DNA of 64,000 nucleotides from Zhengitettix transpicula (GCA_037074705.1 CM073593.1:63529501-63593500), one strand, 5' to 3'; shown: positions 26,801-40,561, numbered from the stretch's first letter. Made by a program: numbers and translations. The notes: generated by a model from the sequence alone, not told the origin.

Positions 26801-29800
26801 TCACGACATATAAGTTTCCTCGTCATTTATTAAATCATTTATCACCGTTGGGCATTGTTTATCCTGAAACCCGTCTACCATTGACTGAAACAAGCTAATC
26901 TACTCGGAAAGTAACTAAATTATTTCCTATATTGCTTGTTTATTTAACGAGTTGAAACAAGATTAATGGATTATTCTGAAAAGTATTATTCTCACTTTAT
27001 AATGACATAACTCTGGAGACAAAATATTTTATAATATGTTGTCTAATATTATTAACTTTCACGATTTATAAAATAATGCTAAATTAAACAAATCGAATAT
27101 TTTTATTTTCTCAGTATTTGATTTTCACTACGAAGCCTCTACTAGAAACATTACATCTACTTTTTAAAGGCTGTGGTTTACTGTCCTTATAACATTTAAC
27201 AGAAAGATTAAACCAACCTACCTTAGATCCATTCAACGAATAAAAAAACCATCTGCTAAAATGAGAAATTGGTAGTACTTAAAATTATTCGTGAAATATC
27301 TGAAAGATCAAGTTAATTTTTAAATGTGCCAAAATATTATAGGGAAAACTTCTAAATAAAGTTGTAATTTAATGTTAATTGTTTCGTCTCTACATATTAT
27401 GAGTTTCGTTCTAGACATCTTTCATTCTAGATAATAAACTAATTAAAACCTACAGATAGCATTAAAATCGTATTTATTTATCATCAATGAACCTTCTAAT
27501 AAATAAAATGCTGTTTCTGTATGACTTAGTGTATTCCACATACAAATCTACACACATGGAGAAAATTTGACCAAATTTCGTACCCCTATACCTTTCGTAC
27601 CGGAAAAAACACTGTTGTGCTAAGACACGTCTACCATCTGCGGGAGCGGGTTTGGAAATTTTCAAACATGTTAGAACGGCCGATAAAGTTCGTCAAAAGA
27701 AACTTTTTCGAGTTGAATGAGAAATATAGCGTTTCTTTAGATTTTTTGTGTAAAATTTCAACCCCTTTGGGCATGAGAGGAAGGGGAGCACCTTTAATGA
27801 TGAGAGTGGAGGATCGTTACATAAATATATCACAAAACAGCCGAGATTCGAGTCAAATACGGGATTATGGATGTTTCTGATTTTAATTATGACAAACCTG
27901 TCAACGCCGGGCAACCAAAAAGTCTACTTTCTTCATATTCAAGGATCCCAGAGACTTTGTGTGGTATTTTTATTATCACTTTATTTGGCTGTAATCTTAA
28001 TTTTTTTTTTTGAAAAAACATGATTATGAAACAAATAATTGCATCACTTATATTTTTTAAATTACAATTCAATATAGAATGAATTTTTTCAAATGTGTCA
28101 TCGATTCTCTATATGATTCGATGTTTGAGATCCCTGCCACCTATCAGCTAAGAGAGGAACTGTATAGTATCTGCAGTGGCTGCCATCTGGCGGAACATTT
28201 TAGTTATCTGCGTGTAACGTTGTTAGATGGCAACAATAGCAACAAAATCTCTTCTGTTTCATATATTATTCGAGTGATTTTGGAAACAGAACCATCAGTT
28301 AAAAATTTTTATATTAACACAGAAGAAAGTTATATTCAATATTCAGCATGAACTAAATAAATTCTCCTTCTGGATTAAAGTAACCAAACTTATCGTGCTA
28401 AATTACTGTATAATAATGAATTATGATAATTTTTTTGTAATTGTGGTATTCATGCAAATACTTTAAAACGATTCATTTTTTGAATATGAAGTCGGTAACT
28501 AAAGTAATTTTAGGTTTCTATTTCTAAAATCATTCTCATAGATATGTGGAATTAATCTCCAAAATAATCTCCCGAATTTAAAATTCCAAAATGAATAAGT
28601 GTAGATTAATATAATAGTTCATTTATAAAAAATTCTATTTGATACTAGATTGATTTAATCTTGTGTTTGTAATTAGTAGTGAGATATAAATCAGTGGAAA
28701 GAAATGTTTGATATATTTCCCAATAAATGTGACTATGACAAATAAAGCTATTTTCAGCTCATAAATATGAATAATACCTCAGAAAACGTTAGATGAAGAC
28801 ACAATAAATAATATAAATATTTTTAGATTATTATCCGATATTATATATAATCATACTAACGGTTATCTTATTACGCAGTAAGCTAGTATCTAAGTTCAAA
28901 ATTAGTTAATTTTATTTATATTGTTTAAAGTTTCAATGGATATAACCCTATTTATGAACATATTTTTCACGTACTTATTATTATATCTCTACCGTTTCGT
29001 TAAAGTTCAATAGAAAAATACATGAATAATGTAAATGAATAAATAAATTAATAATTCGATAATTAAATAAATAACATCATAAATACTATAACAGATTTAA
29101 AGGGACATTACAAATTGAACATGAATGTGTTCTGATGAAATATTCACGTAAATATGTATATCAGATTTGTTTATAAACAATTTAATTTATATCAAGTAAA
29201 TAATATTTGTATTGAAGTTAATGAGGGGGAAAACTGAAATTTTAGCTATTCAAAGCACGACGTAGGTTAAAATATTAGATATGCATGTACAACGAATATA
29301 TGTGAGATAATTCCTCAAAATATAAAAAATATAACTTATAAAAAACCATTTATTTTGTATTTTTGTCAGTGTTAGTTACGCTTAAGAATTTTTTAAATAC
29401 ACCTCAAATCTTGTAGCTTGAAATATATATTTTACTTTCAGAAAATACACCACAGGTTTCCTGTTTCACAATCCAATACTAATGAATTACTTGTTTGAAC
29501 TGTTCATTTTACTCACAGATAACGTACAACGGGTGGCCTACCTCTGGAAGTACCGGTATATACATGAGAATAATTTCAAGATATTCTTATATGTATTGAA
29601 ATTCCTGAGATGAGATGCATGAATACAGTCATGGTTAATAAATTATGTCATATGAAAAGTGTACATTAAAATCACCAAAATTAAATAACTGAATGTGAAA
29701 GGAAGTTTACTCACACTGAAAGGCGTCTCACCGAAAGAGATTTTTCGCCTTCAAAAATCAACCAGTCTTTGAATATATAAATATAATATTTCCAATAGAC

Positions 29801-31480
29801 GTTAGAACCACTGAGCTAAGTGATTTTAACGTGTTCGAAGAACTACTTTCATGATTGATCACGAGCATTTGCATGAGCAGCTTTCACGTCGTGTCGCGTT
29901 GGAAGGTCACTTCTTTCAAAAAGAGGAATATTTTAAGTAAATAGGGTGGGAAAGAGCAGGTCCCTCAACGGAATAAGATTGAGTATTCACTCACACGATT
30001 TTGAATGTTAAAAGGTTCACACCAACAGATTCAATTCTGAATGAGGAGAAGCAACGTCTGGCCTTGTGCAGGCAAAGTTGGCCAATAGCCACCAACTTCA
30101 ACGCTGCCAGGAAGTGATTTATTGTGAAAGACAGTTAATAAGTGCGAGGTTTTGTAAAACATATAGAGCGCAGCGGCTATATGTCATTTTAGAGATATTT
30201 GTCAGCGGTAAAGTGAACTTGTCTAATTCATATTTTTTATAATTTATCCTTTTCATATTGATGGAAAAAATAAATTCCCTTATCGCTAACTCACATATTC
30301 ATAAACAGTATCCCTTGAAGAATGTTGTCTTTCAATAGTATATATTTATGCATTTCAACGTCGTGCATAAGTCAAGTATTTGGCGGAAAAAATGTCTCTT
30401 TTAAAAAATTGACAACAATTTTGTTTGTAAGAATAATTTGTAAGAAATATTTAGAATGTACTTTAATTTTAAACTGTTTTACGGTCAAATAGATCAAATT
30501 AACTTAAATCAATCACGTATATAAGCGTGATCGCTACCCACACAACGAATTTCAGTGCGAAGGTATTCGAATGCAGTGGGCTGTAGTTAGTTAATTTTTT
30601 TCGGTATGAATTTGCGGTAAATAAAACTAAAAAGCATTAATATCGAGAGATAGAAAAATAACTGATATGATATAACATACTGACTAGTTCTTTATTTCTC
30701 AATAACTGTTAATATCTTCCTATTATTTTCAAACATTTTTGGTACTCTACGTAACAAAAGCACGCTTAACGGTCAATATTTATTATAACCTCCGGCAATA
30801 CAAATATTCCTAGTTTAGCCGGGAAAATTAAAGATATTGAATAATGTAAACCTAACTCATTAATTATTAAAATTAATATTTTTTCAAGTACAAATAATAT
30901 ACGCAACGTTTCGTTCAGACATTTTGGACGTCATCGGGTACAACTTAGCCTTTCATAACCAGAAAAGAAATAAATATGGTGCAAAACTGAAGAAGTTTAA
31001 AAATACCCTTACTTTCATAGTAAAATTCAGAGAAAAATTTTACTTAGACCTTATTACACAACGTTCATTGCAGAACTTCTGAACAGTTTAACATTTTGAA
31101 TATTGTTTCTAAAGATGTGAAAAATGGTCGTAGTAATTTTAAAATGGATACTTTGACTTTCATAATTTCACTCTTTATTCCCATGAAAATATTATAACCG
31201 AAGATTTTATAAATTTGAGTTATCGTCATAAAACGCAATTAACACAATAACATTTTAAGTTGTTGCTGAAAACCATTAAGTTCTAATAAGAAATAATGTT
31301 AGTGTCACAAGTGTCAAATGACTAAGAATAAGTAAATACTTACAGAATAGAAAAGATACATAATTTTATGAGAAGAAAATAAAATCTAACTTTTATTGCT
31401 TTAATTACGTGCGTTATAATAATACCAGAGATAAGAATGGTTTATTTTGCTGAAAATGTTCAATTAATTGTTGCGTGATG
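23850..31480. other. long AT-rich non-coding stretch
   Basis: No gene recognised. Open frames at 27617-27880 (87 codons, plus) and 28079-28351 (90 codons, plus) lie in slightly GC-richer patches but match no family I know. GC-richer patches also occur at about 29700-30190. No tandem array or long inverted repeat noticed. Confidence 0.5.
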
Positions 31481-31644
31481 CATCATGCTATGAACGGCGT
31501 TTGTATTAACGGAAGTGGAAAGTCATGAAACCCCCGTACAGTTCGTTGTAATTGTGCCAATAAATTTAAACCCCGTTCGGCTGGAAGCTTTCAACGCGCG
31601 TCGGTAGTAAATAATTCGTTCGTTAAGAACAACAGAAACCAGAT

Positions 31645-31680
31645 TATAAAAGTGCTGGCCGTATCCGTTAGTCTCACTCT
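31645..31680 (+). promoter_or_regulatory. TATA + Inr-like core promoter candidate
   Basis: A canonical TATAAAAG starts at 31645. An initiator-like TCACTC (fits YYANWYY; differs from arthropod TCAKTY at +2) has its A at 31676, exactly 31 nt from the first T of the TATA box. It lies in a GC-richer patch (31480-31760). The first downstream ATG is at 31718 and opens only 22 codons. No gene can be linked to it. Confidence 0.2.
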
Positions 31681-31759
31681 GGGGCCATAAAAGTAGCCTT
31701 CTACTAATCCATCACACATGCGTGGTCAAGGAAACGCTTACAACAAACATCCATTGTTT

Positions 31760-34127
31760 ATGCGTAAACAAGGTGTTTCACAATGAAAATCAATTAAAAA
31801 GGAAAGTTTAATCGGTATGAAGACGATGAAGAGACCTGTATAATTAACAATTATCGTGCCTCTGTCGATCGCTATTTAACATTATTTTCTGTAATTTTCA
31901 GCTCATGTTTAATTTTTTTATATAACAGAGAACAACAGTGTAATATTGATCCTAAAAATATTCAAATTAACTTTGTTCGTTCCTAAAAACCTCCTTAATT
32001 TCAATCTGGCTGATTGAAACTAGTTAACCGAAGAATAAATAAATCTAGAAACTTTATATGACCATCCTTCAACTTATTACAAAACTTATAATATACTTTA
32101 AAATAGTTTCTGTGCCCAACTATCAATAATTATACTCCTAATTATTTACTGGATGTTCTTCAAGTTTTGTGTATAAATTATTTAGAGTGTAATAATAATT
32201 TTCTGCACTTATATTTGATAATTAATTTAATATTATCGTTAATTGTATGTGTAATTTAGTTGTGCGTATTTAGACCCAAAATATGTAAATATTGTAATAA
32301 TAATAATAATGTATCTATTTAAATGTGTATAATATCATGAACCCTCATTGGTCATAATGATGACAACGAATTTAAAAACATTTTTCTCACAATATTTATA
32401 GTTACATTTATCTGAGTTAAATTAAATAATAAATGAGTAAACAAGCTAACTTACCCGAAACATTTTAATAAAATAAAAATTAACATATTTTAACCTCTAC
32501 GTTTTTCTTAAATTGTTGTGAACAATTATATAAAAATTGATTTATCAGTTTGACGTAGAAATAAAAAAAAATTAAAATTAGTCGTTACAAAATGAATATT
32601 CAACTCTGGTATCTATTCTATATTTCATTACGGTATAACGTATGATTTTGCTTAAAGGCAAATAGTACAAACATATTAATATGTGAAAACAATTTCACCT
32701 GTCTGTTTGATTTGTGTCTTTCTTTCCTTTTCGATAAATGTTAATTTTAATTTGAACAGAGACTAGTTGTTAAAAATTGCGAATTATCCTCATTATCTAT
32801 TAATAGAAGCAAATTTTGTTAAATATATTTAAATATCAATACTCCATGATTGAAGTTTTTTTGTGTAGAGAAAAATATAAATAATTTAACTGATGGAAAT
32901 TTAATTTAATATACGTCGATAAGAAAGTACATTTCTGTCCGTAAAGCAAACGAGGATTTGATTCCCAATTTTCGTATAAGTGCTTTGACAGCGGGCTCGT
33001 TAAATATGCATTTTCAGCTATAACGTCGGATGGAAGTCCTTGTCATTATTACGTTCGGAAGCTTTAGACGCTATAAGTCTTAATTCCTGCGAGTGTAAGA
33101 AATGAGTTTTTGATGACACAGGGATTGCAAGATAATCTCCCTTGTGGGACGGCTTTATTTCTGACATCACAAAATGGGCCTTTCGTGAACTTGATAAAAA
33201 AACTGTAATTATCTTACGCGCTATAAAAATATTGTAGTGCGTAAATTTTATATTACGAGTAGAATCATCGAGGAATAATAAAAATAACTAAATTCATCTG
33301 ATGCCATAACTGCTTCCCCATTTGTCATGTATATTTCACCACTAACATTATTGTAATTAAAAATTTTCTGCTTCAGTCTTATAAAGACAAACATTGTTTT
33401 ATTTCAACTTTAAGGCAGCTAAAATACAAAAAAGGACTGATTTAAAAATTGATTTATCACCCTGACTTGTAAATCAGGAGAAATATTTAAATTAAACGCG
33501 AAGATGAATGAATATTCAACACTGGTATCAATTTAATATTTCATTTAGCAATTTGGTTACTGTGCAGGGAGTGCGCTAATGCAATTGTAGTTGCAACACA
33601 CAAATTGATTCGCTTAAATTAAACAGACTAACATTATTTACGTTGATGGTGGATTTTCGTATAATATAACTAGCCGGAAAGAACATTATATATTCAAACT
33701 CTACAGACAACTGTAATACAGGCGTGTAAATAAATGTACACGTCGGTGAGCCTCGAATTCGTATAATTTTTAATGATTCCCGTATCTGGCGGAAATAATT
33801 CATAACATAATAAAAGCATTGAAATTTTCTACTAAATTATTTTAACGTATTAGGACGATAATATTGTTTATCATTTAAAGGTCTATTTTATGTCCACATT
33901 AACTATCTCAATCGTATAAGATGTCCAAGAGGATATTTGAAAAGAATGTTAAATAATTCGCATTTGAATTCAATGATATTCTGAGTTTGTTAAGGGAATG
34001 TAATATGCCTATTGTTATTACGCCAAATTAATTAAAATATCTGAGGATAAATTTACAATGGCGTAATAGTGAGAATTTAGATCCGTGTCTGACCACCCAC
34101 TTAATGAAGAAAATATTCTCGGGTTTC
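31760..34127. other. AT-rich non-coding stretch
   Basis: A short (AAT)n run at about 32297-32311 and a GC-richer patch at 33000-33180. No gene recognised. Confidence 0.55.
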
Positions 34128-34254
34128 CACTCGGTTACAACAGTAATTAAACCACAACGTTTCAGCCACGATCTCAACTGTCGCCATATTCCAGTCTGGA
34201 AAATGACGGCACTGCAGCGGATCGTCAGTTTTAGTTACTGTTGAACCCGAGTGT
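34128..34254. mobile_element. foldback element (~127 bp, arms nearly meeting)
   Basis: cactcggttacaacagtaat on the left pairs with the reverse complement of gttactgttgaacccgagtg on the right. Inner blocks around ccagtctggaaaatg also pair. The layout (terminal ctcggg-type ends, an internal acgtttc motif) resembles the larger foldback at 16.3 kb, so the two may be relatives. No coding content. Confidence 0.6.
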
Positions 34255-35085
34255 AATGTGCAACTACACCGATATCTTCCGCTTTTTGATTAATTTTTCT
34301 CAGACCAATACACAAGTATTTGTAAAATCTCAAGGTTTATCATAACGATAATACCATGCATGGGAATATCGCTGTATAACATCATAATATTTTTTTGTCA
34401 AAATTATATGGTACGTTAACCTATAATTAAAAAAAAACGGAACGGAAACCAACCTTTCTTTTACTCTTACGAAAATAAGTAATGTACAATAGAATGTTTC
34501 TTCAATTAATTATTATAAAAAAATTATTTGTAGAACAGTATGCAATCCATATTGATTAAAGTTATTATTAGTGTTATTGGAATGTTTAAATGATTCGTTT
34601 TTTAAAAAAGTAATATTTATATTATGAAAGCTAGGGATTTATAATTTGCTTTAATTTCATTGAAACAGTTATTCTTTTAGTGTTTCTATGTCCATATTTT
34701 ACTGAGGCTTTAATAAACGAGTACAAGAAATTTATCAATCTTTTATTCCATTTAAAATTACTATTTTGTTACATTTTATTGCAAAGCTCATATAACTTGC
34801 TCAATACTATGGGATATTTAGTTCAACTATAGAAGGCGTCAGCAGCTAAGGCGCGTGGCGCAGATAGAGGGAGGTAGACAGTGCGGAATAAACACATACA
34901 CAACAACTATCGAACATGCTCAAGTTCTAGGCGCTTACTTAAACTGATTATCACAGCACAGTGAAATACACTAACTAAGCCTTTAAAAAATGTAACCTAC
35001 ACTATAATTGTATATGTTATTCTTGTATGAGTTGGCAAGTAGCAGTGATTATTTTAAAACCTCAAATGATAAATACGTCCAATAA

Positions 35086-35208
35086 AACATTTCTAGATTT
35101 CTTTATCCCCCTGGAATTGATCCTACTCAACTTGAATACATGCCTACTTTTTATCAACAAATGTATCTTCTGTCTCATCTCAAGTACATGACGAGGATTA
35201 AAATGTAG
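35086..35208 (+). pseudogene. short coding relic, copy 1 (PPGIDPTQLEY motif)
   Basis: A 40-codon frame reads through LYPPGIDPTQLEY and ends in TAG. It has no initiator of its own; a possible splice acceptor (ttctag) precedes 35096. The motif recurs at 48.5 kb as FPP-x-PDPIQSEY, and the DNA of the shared 21 nt core differs by four transitions. Two related protein-like segments 13 kb apart suggest decayed copies of one coding sequence, either a retrocopy or an unrecognised transposable-element protein. I do not recognise the family. Confidence 0.35.
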
Positions 35209-35404
35209 TCAATATAAACAGCAATTGGAATTAACTATGAATTATATCCGTATCTCACATTTAAATATTTTCTACCCACAATGTAATGAAATAGAATTCA
35301 CATATTTAAATTTTTTGTTAGTTAATTTTTATCCCTGCAAAATTTTCAAAGGACGTTACTTTACTTCGCTATTTATCTTTTGTTGTTAATTACCTTTTAT
35401 TATT

Positions 35405-35450
35405 TTTATTTTTTAATATTCCTTCAACAACTTGGTCTTTAGCGACTATA
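35405..35450 (-). repeat. decayed LINE/SINE 3' tail fragment
   Basis: ttcaacaacttggtctttagcgac (in two blocks) matches the shared tail seen at 62.9 kb, with GCGAC intact at 35442-35446. The opposing stem arm is lost. No tRNA-like head is attached. Confidence 0.45.
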
Positions 35451-37413
35451 CATTATTATTAAATTAATTACTTTATAATAATAGATAATTAACAAATAAT
35501 ATATATTTATTTTTTGCAGTTTTTTAAATTTATTTGCTTTTACAATATAGATTTGTTGTTTGACAACAAGCTCCGTAATTCAGGCTGTTTAAGTGTTCGT
35601 TTCGAGTAACTTATTTAAAGATTCTCTGAATCTCGAGAGAGGGAGAATTTCCGGGTGAAATGCCTAAAGTCATAAACAGGAGGGAATTTGGCCTGTCGGC
35701 TTAGGGTTGCTATATGCTGCTACAAACTTAACTCCTACCATGTAAACGGCTAGAGTTAATCTTGCCAACATAAACATTAACTTTCTGAGATTTGAATTTC
35801 AGAAAATAAATGTGTCTACATCCCAATAATTTGATAATCAATTTTAGTAAATCCTAAGTCCTAAAATCCTACGCTCCAACTGGAGGCCACCGGCACCACC
35901 TGGATAAATAAATTGATTTTATTAAAAAAAATACACAAGAATTGACGATAACAATTAAATTTCAGGCATCGGGGTTCTTTAAAGATTCATAATAATAACG
36001 ACGCCAAACTCACGCTGAATAAATTAATTATAAGATTTCTTTCACTGCTGGAAAAATTTAAAAAATATAGATATTAACATATGCAATAAACTATAATCAT
36101 TGTTCGTACGATGTCTAAGTTCATTAATTATATACTATATAGACGTGACTATTTTTAAATAATTATGCTACTCGTTTTCGTATTTAATTTTTTTTTCATA
36201 TTCCATTTTTTATTTGATATCATCTTCAGTTCAGTACTTAGTAATTTGTATTTAATTTTCCCTAGTGTTCTTATTTTTGTGTGAGTGTCGCCTTTCTTTC
36301 TTTTAGAAGTATTTTCATAGTTTTGTGAGGTATTTTTCATTTTATATCTCACTTGTCGCGACTCCTCCGTATAGGACTAAAGTAGTTAATACAAATAAAT
36401 ATGAAAATATTTATGTAATGCCCGCGGTTGTTTATATCTCTATCATCAAAATGACGGTTATAATTTTGAAAATTTTCCTCACCAAAGCAAAATTATTTTT
36501 CAGAAAACAAATAAACCGGAGAATTTTGTTTTTCGTAGTGCCAAGAAACCAGTTTTCTGATGAAGAAGTTTTTTTTCTTCTGTATTCCCATTAACAGTAA
36601 TTCATGAGAGTTGAGGATCAAAATTTCAAAATCAAAACTAAATTGTTGATATTTATCCAAGAATTCGGGTAAAATGGGAGATGAAAGTTTTCTGTTTACG
36701 ATGATGAAAAAAGAAATTATGTTTGTCCCAATAAACGCATCTTTATTTTCTACGGAGCTAAGAATTTCGCCGGGTCGTTAAATATTATGAGACAGTATTG
36801 ATCATTCGATTGTCAGGTAATACAAAATGCACTATTATCATTACCGTAAGGTACACTATCGTGTTACAGTCTATATCCCAGGCATCTCTGGGGATAGAGA
36901 TCCGTAAAGTAACGCTCCCGGGTGTTTGAAAGTGCAAACTGGGGAAAGCACCCTCGAACTCTCGCAAGACTTAAACTTTAGGATGCACCTATTTATAGAC
37001 TTATCTTAACACTGCGGCACCTACGTTTTAGCGTAGGTTTCACGATTTCGAACTAGTCTACACTGTGATATGACATTAGGAATCTCAGGTATTGAATTAC
37101 TTCAAGTTTCGTAATTATGATATTTATAACTCGGAACTGAGTGACGTATCAAAAGCGTGTCCAAAGTCAACTTAAGCAATGCAAGAGGTGTTTTACTCTT
37201 CCAGATCGTAGAATTCTCAAGCATTTATTTACAACAGAAACTAGTTCAAATAAATTGCACTGCGAACGGCTATTCAACATTACAGTAAGCGTGATGATTA
37301 AGGGCAGTTCAGTTGTGTCCTTTTTCGCAAGTACAAACCCCCTCGATCAGCTTCAGGTAGCGTTTTGCGCTTAACCTTTCTATATTTTTGTCTTGTTATT
37401 TCCGCGTACATTA
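35451..37413. other. mostly AT-rich, GC-richer islands, no gene recognised
   Basis: Patches at about 35580-35910 and 36740-37050 are less AT-rich. Frames at 36325-36594 and 37141-37374 are unrecognised. Confidence 0.45.
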
Positions 37414-37430
37414 ACCGCGCGCGCGCGCTA
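37414..37430. repeat. (CG)n run
   Basis: An uninterrupted 13 nt alternating CG run (37416-37428), very unusual in this AT-rich context. Confidence 0.85.
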
Positions 37431-37787
37431 TCTGCTTTCATTGCTGACGCGTGTTATAGTTTTTCATTGGGAGTAAATTTAATTGGTGCTCCCCATCCTA
37501 TGGAACTTGTGACGTTCTTTTCGTCTTTCCACCAGGTTAATGCAATGCTCAAGTTCCAGGTTACGACTAACTCTTACAATTGACTTCCAATGAACTTAGT
37601 TAAATTTCATCTGGTTCCAGGATTGCAATTTTAATAGATATCAAGTATTGTTTTGACCATTTACTCAAATTTTTCATATCCCATTATTACCTGAGATTCA
37701 TTGTATATAAAAAAAGTTAACTTCATTTACTTCCCTAGAAGATTCTCAGAATCTTTTTGAGTTACCTTTCAACACACACATACTTTT

Positions 37788-38008
37788 GCTTTCTTTAAAA
37801 TTATTTTATTTACCGTCGCATCAACTTCTGAGGTCATTAGCGACTTTGTACTAAGCCACTAAGTGACTTTCTTTGTTGGGAACTAAGTAGTGTGTGGGGT
37901 GGTTCTTAGCATGGAACAACGCGCACAAAAAATCCATGTCCTAACCGGAATTCAAACCCGGGGGCTCTGTGTTGCGATGCCGTCACGATGACTTCTATAC
38001 AACAAGGC
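37788..38008 (-). mobile_element. tRNA-derived SINE, copy 2
   Basis: On the minus strand it starts with an A-box-like ttgttgtatagaagtcatcg (about 38005) and a B-box-like gggtttgaattcc (37960 region). A unique body follows, then the shared tail: GTCGC and GCGAC (37840-37844 and 37815-37819 on the plus strand) around a 20 nt loop, then gtaaataaaata. The stem is perfect in this copy. Head and body are diverged from the copies at 16.6 and 62.9 kb, but order and tail agree. Confidence 0.7.
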
Positions 38009-38109
38009 CTCTATATAGGAGTTGAAGAAAATCTTTTCTTAATACTTCTTAATTGCCAGTCCTTCATAATACTTACTTCCCGGCGGTGAGTTGCTACGGG
38101 TGGGGTATA

Positions 38110-38240
38110 ACTTTTTTTTAGAGTTACAGGCTACATGAGGGTAATTCACATGGTGGAAAATCTCCTTTAATAGCATAGGATGGGATTTGAAAGGGGGGAT
38201 ACTGAAGAGTAGCGGAAGGTAGCCAAGGAGTTAACACGTT
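38110..38240 (-). repeat. repeat family B, copy 1
   Basis: Shares aggctacatgagggt, tagcatagga and ggaaggtagccaagg with the two copies at 41.2-41.5 kb, and starts after an eight-T run. On the minus strand it would end in an A-run, as a retroposed element does. GC-richer sequence continues to about 38470 and may belong to the same insertion. No coding potential recognised. Confidence 0.65.
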
Positions 38241-38470
38241 TCTATAGTTTATTAATCCTACCCGGCATTCGCCTAAAATTGATGCAGGACAAACCATAGA
38301 AAACTTGCATCAGTAGGTCTGACAGTAGGTACTAGTCTCACTCGCTTCCGATGGCGGGAGAGGGGTTTTCTGTGGGGTCGCAGCATTCCCTTCTCCGTAC
38401 ATCGACCAGATTAGGAGGCAGCTGGCCGACTCACTGCCCCGTCGTCTTATACATTTTCTTGATACTACCC

Positions 38471-40208
38471 GCGTCACGGGGAAAGTATTATAACGTATCA
38501 GAAAAGAAAGTAGACAATTATTTTAAGGAGTTGCGTATATAGATAGTGAACAACAACAATTATATAGTTCAATAAACAAAAAAATATTTACTTTGTTTAA
38601 GTATTAATATATTTTCTGTATTTAGGTTAATAAATTAATATTTTAATTAAAATATATTAATTAATATCAAACAAATATTTTATGTTTGTTTGTTTATGTT
38701 TGTTTTAATATTGAAAATTGAGCGGCGGATATATTTGAAACCAATTATTCTTCTGTTTCTTATAATTGGCATCAACTTATATAATTCTATGTTTGGAACT
38801 AATAAAATGTTAGATTGCGGAGTTTACAAGTTATTGTATGTCGAGTGTTTGAGTAGGAAAAGGAACTCGTGTCACAAGAATACGGGAGGTGGCTTTATCA
38901 CCAGGAGACCTGGGGGAGGAATGTTTTGATGAGAATCCGAATGAAACCAGAGATGAGGTAGTCAGACGACAGCTGCTCCGCCATATTATGGCAGCGGCGC
39001 ATCCGAAGGCTTCATTTGCTTAAATACCTCGGCACGCCTCCGGGTAAAAGACGCATAAGCCCTCGAAGGCCTCTTCCCAACAAAAATAACTAGTAGTTGT
39101 GTCACGAACAGTCCATTAAAATACATTTGCATTATTGCATAACTGTATAGAAAACTGCAGGTGGGATACTGGAAATAAATGAGAGGATTTAAAAGGGTGG
39201 TTTTCGTAGGTAGTGTTCCGTTGTAAGATTCCCAGTGTATATAAATTTAATCTTTCGGAAATTAGATATTGTGAAATAATCCCAACGCTATAAGAACTGT
39301 TATAGGAGAAGAAATCTTAAATTTTTCCATGATTACTCTTTCTGTATTTAATTAAAACAAACGGTAAAATGATAGTTTATTAGTTCTTGAATTTCCGTTC
39401 TTTAAGTTCTCAAACCTGACGGAATCCAAAATGACTAATCGGACGGAACATTCTGGAGAAACAGTATTTTTTTTGTCTTACTTCATTTGCACAGCTAACC
39501 ACATCAACAGTCGTCTGAGATACTATATGTAAAAATCATTATAATTATATTTTCAATTGTGAGCTATGACAATCACCCATCTGGTGCGGAACGTTAGTTC
39601 TAATTTATTGAAGGGCGTGGACTTTGGACGACGTGGTTGACCCCATATATCTTTGCATAATCCGCGACTCGAACTTTGGTCGTTAGTAAAGGATGACTGT
39701 AATGAAAGTCCTGCGCTCGAAGATGGACGTACTGGGCTCACCATAATGGCTGGAATACAAACAATTGAAACATACTGACGGTAAACAACGATTGCGTCCA
39801 TTTGATGTTTGTCGTCATTAAAGTACTTACTCCAAACTTGGTTCAAACCTGGCGATTTTACTGGGAAAGAACTTTTTGCTGTACGAAATTAAAATAAAAA
39901 AATAATTACAGTACATGTATTTTATATATAAAATATAGACACAATCATAAATATTTTATTAAGATATTTCAGTATAATAATTTTAGAAGTAAATTAATAT
40001 ACGTAATAAAAGAACGAGAACGATACTTACTCCTAATAATAATGAATTGATAAAAATTATTTTTAAATCTAATTTTTCTCCGTAGGTCAAACGTCAACCT
40101 TGATTGATCGAACTGTGGAAGGTATCTGATACTTTAGAAAATTAAAGTATTTATAAATAAACAGAAAACCGGCCAATTTGTTAGAAACGTTGTATAATTC
40201 TATTAAAA
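38471..40208. other. mixed non-coding stretch
   Basis: A GC-richer island at 38860-39080 and a 97-codon minus-strand frame at 39553-39846 are both unrecognised. The rest is AT-rich. Confidence 0.45.
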
Positions 40209-40411
40209 CACAACTAAATTACAATATTGTTGCATTAAGTCCACAAATTGTAACTTCATGAGGTATTAGAGAGATAGAAAAATTAAAATGATACGTATCA
40301 TAGATTCCGTAGTAGAAATTAATAGGTGTTACAGAAATGATTCGATCACAAATAAATTACAATATTTTTGCGTTAAGTGCACAAATCGGAACTTCATGAG
40401 GTATTAGAGAG
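40209..40411 (+). repeat. pair of ~65 bp direct repeats, 138 bp offset
   Basis: 40209-40273 and 40347-40411 share taaattacaatatt, acaaat and aacttcatgaggtattagagag in the same orientation. The second copy runs directly into the (TA)n hairpin. Confidence 0.75.
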
Positions 40412-40422
40412 TCTGGAATGTT

Positions 40423-40464
<42 letters not shown>

Positions 40465-40479
40465 CATACATTCCAGACT
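40410..40479. repeat. hairpin: 17 bp inverted arms around (TA)n
   Basis: agtctggaatgtttgca (40410-40426) and its reverse complement with one mismatch (40463-40479) flank about 35 nt of pure alternating TA. The DNA can form a long cruciform. A second, shorter (TA)n lies at 40548-40561. Confidence 0.85.
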
Positions 40480-40561
40480 ATATTTTTTGATTGTTAATAT
40501 ATTACATATTAATTACTGTTTTAGATTATGTAAATTTAGATGTCCAAATATATATATATAT

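Noticed and set aside
27617..28351. 87- and 90-codon plus-strand frames
   Set aside because: Unrecognised; overlapped by antisense frames and within chance expectation.
39553..39846. 97-codon minus-strand frame
   Set aside because: Composition is somewhat protein-like, but there is no known motif and no ATG-supported gene structure.
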